From Nocardioides luteus (GTDB taxonomy: Bacteria; Actinomycetota; Actinomycetes; Propionibacteriales; Nocardioidaceae), in the NCBI RefSeq assembly GCF_000960475.2, contig NZ_JZDQ02000013.1, positions 1 through 64,000 on the forward strand: a DNA stretch of 64,000 bases. Direction: 5' to 3'. Below are positions 26,460 through 33,693 of this stretch, piece by piece (within the stretch, counting starts at the first letter, position 1; the number at the start of each line of letters is the position of its first letter). The notes beneath the pieces were generated by a model that searched no databases, had not been told where the DNA came from, and was given only the letters and a program-made list of their open reading frames with translations. Position numbers and translations under genes: made by a program.

Positions 26460-26881
26460 TGAAGACACTCAGCTACACCGCCGACGCCGTGGCGACCGGT
26501 GACGGCCGCAACGGGCACGTACGCACCGGCGACGCCCTCGTCGACCTGGACCTGGGCATCCCGCAGGATCTGGGCGGTGCGGGCGGGCACGTCAGCAACC
26601 CCGAGCAGCTGTTCGCAGCCGGCTACTCGGCGTGCTTCCTCTCGGCGCTGCACTCGGTCGCCCGCGTACAACGCGTCAAGCTGCGCGACGCGCAGGTGCA
26701 GGCGAAGGTGACGATCAGCGGGGGCGGTGCCGGCTTCGACCTGGCCGTGGAGCTGGTCGTCCTCATGCCCGACGTCCCGCCCGAGACCGGTCAGGAGCTG
26801 CTCGAGGCCGCCCACCGCAAGTGCCCGTACTCGAGGGCTGTGGCGGGGAACATCCCGGTGACGCTGACTCATCGGTCCTGA
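26456..26881 (+). CDS. ohr: Organic hydroperoxide resistance protein Ohr
   Basis: 141 aa. Thiol peroxidase of the OsmC/Ohr family: the two reactive cysteines are seen in AAGYSACFLSALH (C60) and HRKCPYSRAVAGNI (about C122), with the supporting Arg and Glu in GHVRTGD and SNPEQLF. It reduces lipid and organic hydroperoxides. As last gene of the catabolic operon it may protect against peroxides made during ring cleavage. The two adjacent ATGs at 26456 and 26459 follow AAAGGA. An OhrR-type MarR gene lies 15 kb away at 41828, not beside it. A strong terminator follows. Confidence 0.9.
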   Translation: MMKTLSYTADAVATGDGRNGHVRTGDALVDLDLGIPQDLGGAGGHVSNPEQLFAAGYSACFLSALHSVARVQRVKLRDAQVQAKVTISGGGAGFDLAVELVVLMPDVPPETGQELLEAAHRKCPYSRAVAGNIPVTLTHRS

Positions 26882-26905
26882 GCTGGGGCAGGTTGATCAG
26901 GTAGC

Positions 26906-26937
26906 TGCGCGACGCGCCGTCGGAAGCGCGTCGCGCA
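26906..26937 (+). terminator. Terminator hairpin at the end of the catabolic operon
   Basis: Perfect 12-bp arms TGCGCGACGCGC (26906-26917) and GCGCGTCGCGCA (26926-26937) around an 8-base loop, 24 bp after the ohr stop. No U-tract. Confidence 0.8.
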
Positions 26938-26995
26938 ACCCCGTTCGAGTAGGCTCGCGCGTCGTTCTGGACCTGAGACGAGAAAGTTGCGCGAC

Positions 26996-28933
26996 ATGGC
27001 CGCATCACGGTTGGGGCAGTGGCTCCTGACCTCCGACGAGCCGGAGCCGGAAGGCTTCTACGAGAGCGAGTCGAACGTCTCCGCCAACCATCAGACCCAG
27101 CCCTGGTGGAAGGTGATGTGCCTGACGGGTGTGGACTACTTCTCCACGCTCGGCTACCAGCCGGCGATCGCCGCGCTGGCGGCCGGCGCGATCGCACCGT
27201 TCGCGACGCTCGTGCTGGTGCTCATCACCCTCTTCGCCGCGCTGCCGATGTATCGCCGGGTGGCCGAGGAGAGCCCGCACGGTGACGGCAGCCTCTCGAT
27301 GCTGGAGCGGCTGCTGTCGTACTGGTCGAGCAAGCTGCTGGTGCTGGCCCTGCTCGGGTTCGTGGCCACCGGGTTCGTCATCACCATGACGCTCTCGGCC
27401 GCCGACGCCGCGGCGCACATGATCGAGAACCCCTTCCTCCACGACGCGCTCAGCGGCCAGCAGGTGCTGGTCACCCTGTTCCTGCTGGCCCTGCTCGGCG
27501 GGGTGTTCCTCAAGGGCTTCAAGGAGGCGATCGGCATCGCCGTGGTGCTGGTCGTCGCCTTCATCGGGCTGAGCGCGGTCGTCACCGTCGAGGGTCTCAT
27601 CGAGGCGCTGACCCATCCGGAGGTCTTCTCCGACTGGACCGACGCCATCTCCGCCGAGCACGCCGTCCCGCTCGGAGTCATCGGCGCGGCCCTCCTCGTC
27701 TTCCCGGCCCTCGCGCTCGGCCTGTCCGGGTTCGAGACCGGCGTGGTGGTGATGCCCCTGGTCAAGGGCGACCCCGGCGACACCCAGGAGGCTCCCCTCG
27801 GGCGGATCCGCAACGCCAAGAAGCTGCTCACGGGAGCCGCGCTGATCATGAGCGTCATGCTGCTCAGCTCGACGCTGGTCACCACCCTGCTCATCCCCGC
27901 CGAGCAGTTCGAGGAGGGTGGCGAGGCCAACGGGCGTGCGCTGGCCTATCTGGCACACGAGCGGTTCGGCGACGCCTTCGGGACCGCCTACGACGCCGCC
28001 ACGATCGGCATCCTGTGGTTCGCCGGCGCCAGCGCGATGGCCGGGCTGCTCAACATCGTGCCGCGTTACCTGCCCCGCTACGGGATGGCGCCCGACTGGG
28101 CCCGGCTGACCCGGCCGCTGACCCTGGTCTTCACCGTCATCGCGGCGGTCGTCACCCTCCTCTTCCGCGCCGACGTCAACGCCCAGGCCGGGGCGTACGC
28201 CACCGGCGTGCTCGCGCTGATGACCTCCGCCGCGGTGGCCGTGAGCCTGACCGAGTGGCGCCGGGGTCGACGGGGTCGGGGCCTGTTCTTCGGGCTGGTG
28301 AGCGCGATCTTCGTCTACACGATCGGCGTCACGATCATCGAACGGCCCGAGGGCCTGTTCATCGCGCTGATCTTCGTGGTGATGATCCTGGTGGTCAGCG
28401 TCTACTCGCGGATCATGCGCAGCACCGAGCTGCGGGTCAACCGCGTGGTCATCGACAAGGGTGCCCAGAAGGTGCTCGACGTCTCCATCGCCGACCCGCG
28501 CCCGATCCGGTTCATCGCCAACAAGCTGCAGGCCGGCGACAGCGACGAGTACGACGAGAAGATGGCCGAGGTCCAGCTCGACAACCACCTCGGCGACCAC
28601 GAGGACCGGATCTTCCTCGAGGTCGAGATCACCGATGCGAGCGAGTTCGAGACGCTCGTCGAGGTCACCAGCGTCCAGGTCGGCAAGCACCGCATCCTGC
28701 GCGCCACCGGCTCCAGCGTGCCGAACGCCATCGCGGCCTTCCTGCTCCACGTCCGCGACCTCGACGACCAGGTCCCGCACGTCTACTTCGAGTGGTCGGA
28801 GCGGGCCCCCGCCGACAACGCGCTGCGGTTCTGGCTGGCCGGTGAGGGTGACATCCCGCCGCTGACCCACGAGATCCTCCGCAAGGCCGAGCCGCGCGAG
28901 GAGCGGCGGCCCCAGGTGCACGTCGGCGGGTAG
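26996..28933 (+). CDS. APC-superfamily permease with cytoplasmic C-terminal domain
   Basis: 645 aa from the ATG at 26996; a TTG 9 bp upstream is a weaker alternative. After a ~45-residue soluble start, about 12 hydrophobic segments run to residue ~475 (for example [20 protein letters not shown] and [18 protein letters not shown]). The last ~170 residues are soluble and include [20 protein letters not shown]. This architecture is that of the long actinobacterial amino-acid/APC permeases, with a tail that may be regulatory. The transported solute is not known. Confidence 0.75.
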   Translation: MAASRLGQWLLTSDEPEPEGFYESESNVSANHQTQPWWKVMCLTGVDYFSTLGYQPAIAALAAGAIAPFATLVLVLITLFAALPMYRRVAEESPHGDGSLSMLERLLSYWSSKLLVLALLGFVATGFVITMTLSAADAAAHMIENPFLHDALSGQQVLVTLFLLALLGGVFLKGFKEAIGIAVVLVVAFIGLSAVVTVEGLIEALTHPEVFSDWTDAISAEHAVPLGVIGAALLVFPALALGLSGFETGVVVMPLVKGDPGDTQEAPLGRIRNAKKLLTGAALIMSVMLLSSTLVTTLLIPAEQFEEGGEANGRALAYLAHERFGDAFGTAYDAATIGILWFAGASAMAGLLNIVPRYLPRYGMAPDWARLTRPLTLVFTVIAAVVTLLFRADVNAQAGAYATGVLALMTSAAVAVSLTEWRRGRRGRGLFFGLVSAIFVYTIGVTIIERPEGLFIALIFVVMILVVSVYSRIMRSTELRVNRVVIDKGAQKVLDVSIADPRPIRFIANKLQAGDSDEYDEKMAEVQLDNHLGDHEDRIFLEVEITDASEFETLVEVTSVQVGKHRILRATGSSVPNAIAAFLLHVRDLDDQVPHVYFEWSERAPADNALRFWLAGEGDIPPLTHEILRKAEPREERRPQVHVGG

Positions 28934-28956
28934 CGGCACCCCTTGCCTCTTCAGGT

Positions 28957-28995
28957 ACCTCCATGTTTAGGTAAGCCTTACCTAAACATGGAGGT
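28957..28995. promoter_or_regulatory. 39-bp perfect palindrome: DtxR/IdeR iron box merged with the Shine-Dalgarno site
   Basis: Centre at 28976; 19 bp on each side pair perfectly. The core TTAGGTAAGCCTTACCTAA (28967-28985) matches the 19-bp DtxR/IdeR iron-box consensus at 17 positions. The right arm ends in GGAGGT (28990-28995), the ribosome site for the ATG at 28999. Fe(II)-loaded IdeR should repress the gene here. The transcript, if it starts upstream, could also fold so that the ribosome site is hidden. Confidence 0.88.
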
Positions 28996-28998
28996 GTC

Positions 28999-29664
28999 AT
29001 GGAGTCGACTCCCCGCATTGCCCGCAGCATCCTGTCCTGCCCCCGCGGGGGCAACGTGGTCATCGACGGCATCCCCTACTCGATGGAGGAGCTCGAGATG
29101 CAGGGCTTCGCCGACGACGGCGGACGCCCGACGTTCCTGTGCCCGCCCGAGCAGCGGATGGCGTACGCCGGCCGTCGGGGCAGCCACGTCGTGCTGGTCC
29201 TCCAGGGCGCGCTCGGCGACCGCGAGGCGGTCCGGCTCACCGGCACGCTGCGGTGGCTGCGTACGGATGCCTGCACGTGCTGCGAGACGGAATGGGAGGA
29301 GGTCGTCATGGACGTCTCCCACGTGATGCTGGTCCGCCCCACGGGCGAGGCGGTGCCGATCCCGCTCGACGCCTTCACCGACCGCGACCTCGACCTCAAC
29401 GACGGCGTGATCCACCGCAACCAGGACCACCTCAACAACCACCACGGCAACGAGCTCCGCGAGGCGGTCGCGACCCGTTCCTACATCCCGGTCGAGAGCA
29501 TCCTCGCCGCTCAGATCACCGGCCTCTGTGCGGACGGGTTCGATTTCCAGTGGGTCGACGAGCACGGCGCTCACAGCGCGCGGACGACGTTCGACCGGCC
29601 GGCTCGGACGCCGGAGGACCTCGTCGCCGGGGTCCGGAAGGCGCTCGCCGCCGAGATCTGCTGA
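28999..29664 (+). CDS. Iron-regulated DUF2470 / heme-utilisation-like protein
   Basis: 221 aa. The C-terminal ~80 residues match DUF2470 (NQDHLNNHHGNELREAVATR, then TGLCADGFDFQWVDEHG and a final pattern like RPARTPEDLVAGVRKAL). DUF2470 is the tail domain of HugZ/HutZ heme-degrading proteins and relatives. The N-terminal half should be a split-barrel but is divergent and has a TDACTCCETEW cysteine cluster (about 90-100). An iron box immediately upstream supports a role in iron or heme supply. Enzymatic activity is not established. Confidence 0.75.
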   Translation: MESTPRIARSILSCPRGGNVVIDGIPYSMEELEMQGFADDGGRPTFLCPPEQRMAYAGRRGSHVVLVLQGALGDREAVRLTGTLRWLRTDACTCCETEWEEVVMDVSHVMLVRPTGEAVPIPLDAFTDRDLDLNDGVIHRNQDHLNNHHGNELREAVATRSYIPVESILAAQITGLCADGFDFQWVDEHGAHSARTTFDRPARTPEDLVAGVRKALAAEIC

Positions 29665-29693
29665 GCGGGACACACGCGACGAACCTGTTTCCT

Positions 29694-29714
29694 GGTACAC
29701 AAATCCCATGTACC
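29694..29714. promoter_or_regulatory. Inverted repeat GGTACA-N9-TGTACC upstream of the diiron protein
   Basis: Perfect 6-bp arms (29694-29699 and 29709-29714), about 36 bp before the start codon chosen at 29750. It looks like an operator for a dimeric regulator of unknown identity. Confidence 0.4.
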
Positions 29715-29749
29715 TTGGTGACGTATCAACGTCGTGCAAGGAGGCTCGG

Positions 29750-30790
29750 ATGGTTGTGCAGACACTTCGCTCGATCGGTGGCTACGTGGGTGCCGTCGCC
29801 GGCTCCCCGGTCCGGATGATCACACCGACCCGGCCTGCGCCCCGCCGGGCGTATGACGAGACGCTGCGTACGCTGTCCGAGGCGTCGGTCGAGAAGTACT
29901 TCAACGCGTTCAAGGACGTCGACTGGGACGCTCCGGAGATGGCGACCGACGAGGACGACGAGCGTTGGATCCTGCCGACGCTCGACCTGCTCGGCGCCCA
30001 CCCGTGGTACCAGTCGCTGCCCCGGGCGCGGCAGATCGAGGTCGGCCGGCACCGGCTCACCGCGATGGTGAAGACCGGCTCCCAGTTCGAGCAGCTGCTC
30101 CTCCTCGGCGGCACCCAGTTCCTGATGGGCGTCGAGAACGGCGACCCCGAGTTCCGCTACTTCATGCACGAGCTCACCGAGGAGACCCACCACATCCAGA
30201 TGTTCCAGGAGTTCACCAACCGGGTCTGCCCCGACGTCGTCGGCGCACCTGGCTGGCTGATGCGCTCCATCCCGCTCGTGGGACATCTCGGCGCGCTCTA
30301 CCCGGCGCTCTTCTTCGCGATCATCCTGGCCGGCGAGGAGCCGATCGACCATGTGCAGAAGGAGGCCATGCGCGCCGGCGGCACCCACCCGCTCCTGGAC
30401 CAGATCATGGCCATCCACATCGCCGAGGAGGCCCGCCACATCGGCTTCGCGCACGCCTGGCTCGAGGAGCACGCACCGTCGCTCAACCCGGTCTCGCGCC
30501 TGGCCCTCGGCATCCTCACGCCGCTCGCGATGCGCCTGGGATCCGACGCGATCATCATCCCGTCGCGTGCCGACCGGGAGCTCATGGGCCTCCCGGACGA
30601 GGTTGTCCGCGAGGTCTGGGGCACCGGCCCCGAGGCCGCCGCGTTCCGTCGTCATCTCTTCGCCGACGTCCGGATGCTCTTCGACAACCTCGGACTGCGT
30701 ACGCCGCTGACCCGGTGGTCCTGGCGGGTGCTCGGCGTCGACGGCCGGCCGGCGCGTTTTCGCGCCGAGCCACCGACCGTCGCTGCTTGA
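29750..30790 (+). CDS. AurF-like diiron oxygenase-family protein
   Basis: 346 aa from the ATG at 29750, with AAGGAGG at ideal spacing; an upstream ATG at 29708 lies on the inverted repeat. The diiron carboxylate pattern is seen as ELTEETHHIQMF (about 142-153) and HIAEEARHIGFAHAW (about 223-237), with a further Glu in ILAGEEPIDH. This fits the AurF (p-aminobenzoate N-oxygenase) / ferritin-like oxygenase family. AurF oxidises an arylamine to a nitroarene. Whether this copy acts on arylamines, lipids or something else is open. It is monocistronic by appearance. Confidence 0.75.
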   Translation: MVVQTLRSIGGYVGAVAGSPVRMITPTRPAPRRAYDETLRTLSEASVEKYFNAFKDVDWDAPEMATDEDDERWILPTLDLLGAHPWYQSLPRARQIEVGRHRLTAMVKTGSQFEQLLLLGGTQFLMGVENGDPEFRYFMHELTEETHHIQMFQEFTNRVCPDVVGAPGWLMRSIPLVGHLGALYPALFFAIILAGEEPIDHVQKEAMRAGGTHPLLDQIMAIHIAEEARHIGFAHAWLEEHAPSLNPVSRLALGILTPLAMRLGSDAIIIPSRADRELMGLPDEVVREVWGTGPEAAAFRRHLFADVRMLFDNLGLRTPLTRWSWRVLGVDGRPARFRAEPPTVAA

Positions 30791-30833
30791 CGAGCGGAGT
30801 TGAATGGCATCACCGACTCAACCGAGGAGCACG

Positions 30834-32291
30834 ATGCCGAACAACGACAATGGCCGCGCGAACATCGGCGTGGTGGGCCTGGCCGTCATGGGGTCCAACC
30901 TGGCCCGAAACCTCGCGTCCCGCGAGGGCAACACCGTGGCGGTCTACAACCGCACCTACGCCCGCACCGAGGAGCTCGTCACCGAGCACCCCGAGGCCGG
31001 ATTCCTCGCCTCCGAGACGATCGACGACTTCGTGGCGACGCTGACCAAGCCGCGCACGGCGATCATCATGGTCCAGGCGGGCAAGGGCACCGACGCGGTG
31101 ATCGAGCAGCTGGCCGAGCGATTCGAGCCCGGCGACATCATCGTCGACGGCGGCAACGCCAACTTCAACGACACCATCCGCCGCGAGCGTGAGCTGCGCG
31201 AGCGGGGCCTGAACTTCGTCGGCACCGGCATCTCCGGCGGCGAGGAGGGCGCGCTCAACGGCCCCTCGATCATGCCCGGCGGCTCCGCCGAGGCCTGGGA
31301 GACGCTCGGCCCGATCCTGAAGTCGATCGCCGCCGTGGCCGAGGGCGAGCCGTGCGTGACCCATGTCGGCACCGACGGCGCCGGCCACTTCGTGAAGATG
31401 GTCCACAACGGCATCGAGTACGCCGACATGCAGCTGATCGCGGAGGCCTACGACCTCCTCCGGCGGGTGGGCGGGCTCTCGGTGGAGCAGCTGGTCGACG
31501 TCTTCAAGGACTGGAACACCGGCGACCTGGAGTCCTACCTGATCGAGATCACCGCCGAGGTGCTCGCCCAGAAGGACGCCGAGACCGGCTCCCCGCTCGT
31601 GGACGTCATCCTCGACGAGGCCGGTTCCAAGGGCACCGGTGTCTGGACGGTGCAGAACGCGCTCGGCCTGGGCATCCCGGTCTCCGGCATCGGCGAGGCG
31701 GTCTTCGCCCGGGCGGTCTCCTCCAAGCCCGCCCAGCGCGGGGCGATGCGGGCCTCGGTGACCAACCGCCCGAAGCCGCCGGAGGTCCCTGACACGTTCG
31801 TCGATGACGTACGCGCTGCGCTCTACGCCTCGAAGGTGGTCGCCTATGCGCAGGGGTTCGACCTGATCGTGGCCGGCGCGAAGGAGTACGGCTGGGACAT
31901 CGACCTCGGCGCGCTCGCCAAGATCTGGCGGGCCGGCTGCATCATCCGGGCCCGCTTCCTCAACCGGATCGTGGACGCCTACGCCACCGAGCCCGACCTG
32001 GAGACGCTGCTGGTCGACCCCTACTTCGCCGACGCGGTCGCCTCCGGCGAGGAGGCGTGGCGGCGCGTCGTCGGCATCGCGGCGGCCTCGGGCGTACCCG
32101 CACCCGGGTTCTCCTCGGCGCTCGCCTACTTCGACTCGCTCGCCGCCGACCGGCTCCCGGCCGCGCTCATCCAGGGCCAGCGGGACTTCTTCGGCGCCCA
32201 CACCTACAAGCGCGTCGACAAGGACGGCACCTTCCACACGCTCTGGTCCGACGACCGCTCGGAGATCGCGACGACACCCTCGACGCACTAG
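30834..32291 (+). CDS. gnd: 6-phosphogluconate dehydrogenase, NADP-dependent, decarboxylating
   Basis: 485 aa, the long homodimeric class. Oxidative pentose-phosphate pathway enzyme converting 6-phosphogluconate to ribulose 5-phosphate, CO2 and NADPH. Visible: the nucleotide site GVVGLAVMGSNLARNLA (about 10-26), VDGGNANFNDT, the substrate motif GGEEGALNGPSIMPGG (about 134-149) and the catalytic KMVHNGIEY (about 187-195). The ATG at 30834 follows GAGGAGC; an in-frame ATG at 30804 is possible. Confidence 0.95.
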   Translation: MPNNDNGRANIGVVGLAVMGSNLARNLASREGNTVAVYNRTYARTEELVTEHPEAGFLASETIDDFVATLTKPRTAIIMVQAGKGTDAVIEQLAERFEPGDIIVDGGNANFNDTIRRERELRERGLNFVGTGISGGEEGALNGPSIMPGGSAEAWETLGPILKSIAAVAEGEPCVTHVGTDGAGHFVKMVHNGIEYADMQLIAEAYDLLRRVGGLSVEQLVDVFKDWNTGDLESYLIEITAEVLAQKDAETGSPLVDVILDEAGSKGTGVWTVQNALGLGIPVSGIGEAVFARAVSSKPAQRGAMRASVTNRPKPPEVPDTFVDDVRAALYASKVVAYAQGFDLIVAGAKEYGWDIDLGALAKIWRAGCIIRARFLNRIVDAYATEPDLETLLVDPYFADAVASGEEAWRRVVGIAAASGVPAPGFSSALAYFDSLAADRLPAALIQGQRDFFGAHTYKRVDKDGTFHTLWSDDRSEIATTPSTH

Positions 32292-32344
32292 AGATACCGA
32301 ACTTGGGGCTGTCGGCCCAGCCGGCGGCAGTCCTACTTTGGAGC

Positions 32345-33100
32345 ATGGGGTTCGACGTCGCGGCGGAGAGGTATGCCCGCTTCATGGGGCGCTACGCCGA
32401 ACCCCTCGCTCCCCACTTCGCCGACTTCGCCCGGGTCAGCATGGGCCAGCGGGTGCTCGACGTCGGCTGCGGGCCGGGCACGCTCACCCGGGTCCTGGTG
32501 ACCCTGACCGAAGCCCACCTGGTGGCCGCCATCGACCCGTCGCCGCCCTTCATCGAGGCGGTTGCCAGGAAGCTGGCGAGGGTGGACGTGCACACCGGCG
32601 TGGCCGAGGCGCTCCCCTTCGCCGACCACTGGTTCGACGTCTCGCTGGCCCAGCTGGTCGTGCACTTCATGACCGACCCGGAGGCGGGCATCCAGGAGAT
32701 GATCCGGGTCACCCGGCCCGGCGGCACCGTCGCGGCGTGCGTCTGGGACGCCGACACCGGTGCCGTCGCACCGTTCTGGGCCTGCGTGCACGAGATCGAC
32801 CCGGAGGCCCAGGACGAGGCCTTTCTCGCCGGCGCCCGGATGGGTGACCTCGAGCAGATGTTCAAGAAGGCCGGCCTCCGCAAGGTCGAGCCCAGCGGCC
32901 TGGTCATCCGCGTCACCCACCCGACCTTCGAGGACTGGTGGGACCCCTACACGCTCGGCGTAGGCCCCGCCGGTGACTACGTGAGCTCCCTCGACGACGC
33001 CGGCCGCAAGGCGCTCGAGGACGTCGCGCGGCGACGGCTCGGCAACGGCCCCTTCACGGTGACCGCGACCGCGTGGGCGGCCCGCGGCACCGTCGCCTGA
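32345..33100 (+). CDS. Class I SAM-dependent methyltransferase
   Basis: 251 aa. Methyltransferase_11-type fold: motif I VLDVGCGPGTLTRVL (about 37-51), acidic motif II AAIDPSPPFI, then VAEALPFADHWFDVSLAQLV (motif III/IV region) and RVTRPGGTVAACVWD. The substrate is unknown; UbiE/ArsM-like small-molecule methylases share this pattern. It lies 53 bp after gnd, likely read through from it, with no metabolic link evident. Confidence 0.82.
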   Translation: MGFDVAAERYARFMGRYAEPLAPHFADFARVSMGQRVLDVGCGPGTLTRVLVTLTEAHLVAAIDPSPPFIEAVARKLARVDVHTGVAEALPFADHWFDVSLAQLVVHFMTDPEAGIQEMIRVTRPGGTVAACVWDADTGAVAPFWACVHEIDPEAQDEAFLAGARMGDLEQMFKKAGLRKVEPSGLVIRVTHPTFEDWWDPYTLGVGPAGDYVSSLDDAGRKALEDVARRRLGNGPFTVTATAWAARGTVA

Positions 33101-33163
33101 TCCACGGCGTGACTTCGGTCTCGATCCGCGTGGCAATTTGCATCGCTCCCCTATCCTCCATAA

Positions 33164-33180
33164 GGTTGTAAAAGTCAACC
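33164..33180. promoter_or_regulatory. MarR-type operator GGTTG-N7-CAACC
   Basis: Perfect 5-bp arms at 33164-33168 and 33176-33180, in an AT-richer stretch just upstream of the marR-like gene (33194). Typical position for autorepression of a MarR/MFS drug-efflux pair. Confidence 0.6.
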
Positions 33181-33193
33181 AACCAGAGGGGCG

Positions 33194-33649
33194 ATGATGG
33201 AGCAGGCGACCTACCGCGACCTGATGCATCGACTCAGCGAGGTCGGGGCCGTCAAGAAGGGCCTTGCCCGCAACCTCCCGCCCGACCTGCCGGCCGGGTC
33301 CGCGGGCGTGCTGGGTCTGCTGTCCCAGCACGGCGAGATGACCATCAGCGAGCTCACCGATCTGCTCGCCATCGACATCTCGGTCACCAGTCGCCATGTC
33401 TCGTACCTCGCCGATCAGGGCTGGCTCGAGCGCTCCCCCAACCCGGCGGACGGGCGCTCGCGCCTGCTGCGTCTCACCGACTCCGGGCGCGACCTGCTCG
33501 ACGGGTTCGCCGACCACATCGCCGAGCTGCTCGCCGAGCGGCTCAGCGACTGGAGCGACCAGGAGGTGCACGAGCTGATCCGGCTCATGGCCAAGCTGCA
33601 CGACAGCCTCGCCTGCCCCGCGCACTCGCTCACCCACGTACGCAACTGA
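33194..33649 (+). CDS. MarR-family transcriptional repressor of the adjacent MFS exporter
   Basis: 151 aa. Winged-helix MarR protein: helix-turn-helix MTISELTDLLAIDISVTSRH (about 50-69), wing NPADGRSRLLRLTDSGRDL. The ATG at 33194 is followed by a second in-frame ATG at 33197. A palindrome at 33164-33180 is a likely autoregulatory site. The MFS exporter starts 44 bp downstream, so release of this repressor by a ligand would probably induce the pump. Confidence 0.87.
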   Translation: MMEQATYRDLMHRLSEVGAVKKGLARNLPPDLPAGSAGVLGLLSQHGEMTISELTDLLAIDISVTSRHVSYLADQGWLERSPNPADGRSRLLRLTDSGRDLLDGFADHIAELLAERLSDWSDQEVHELIRLMAKLHDSLACPAHSLTHVRN

Positions 33650-33693
33650 CGCTTCGCTCAACCCCCGCTGAGCTCACTACAGAAGGGAAGTCC

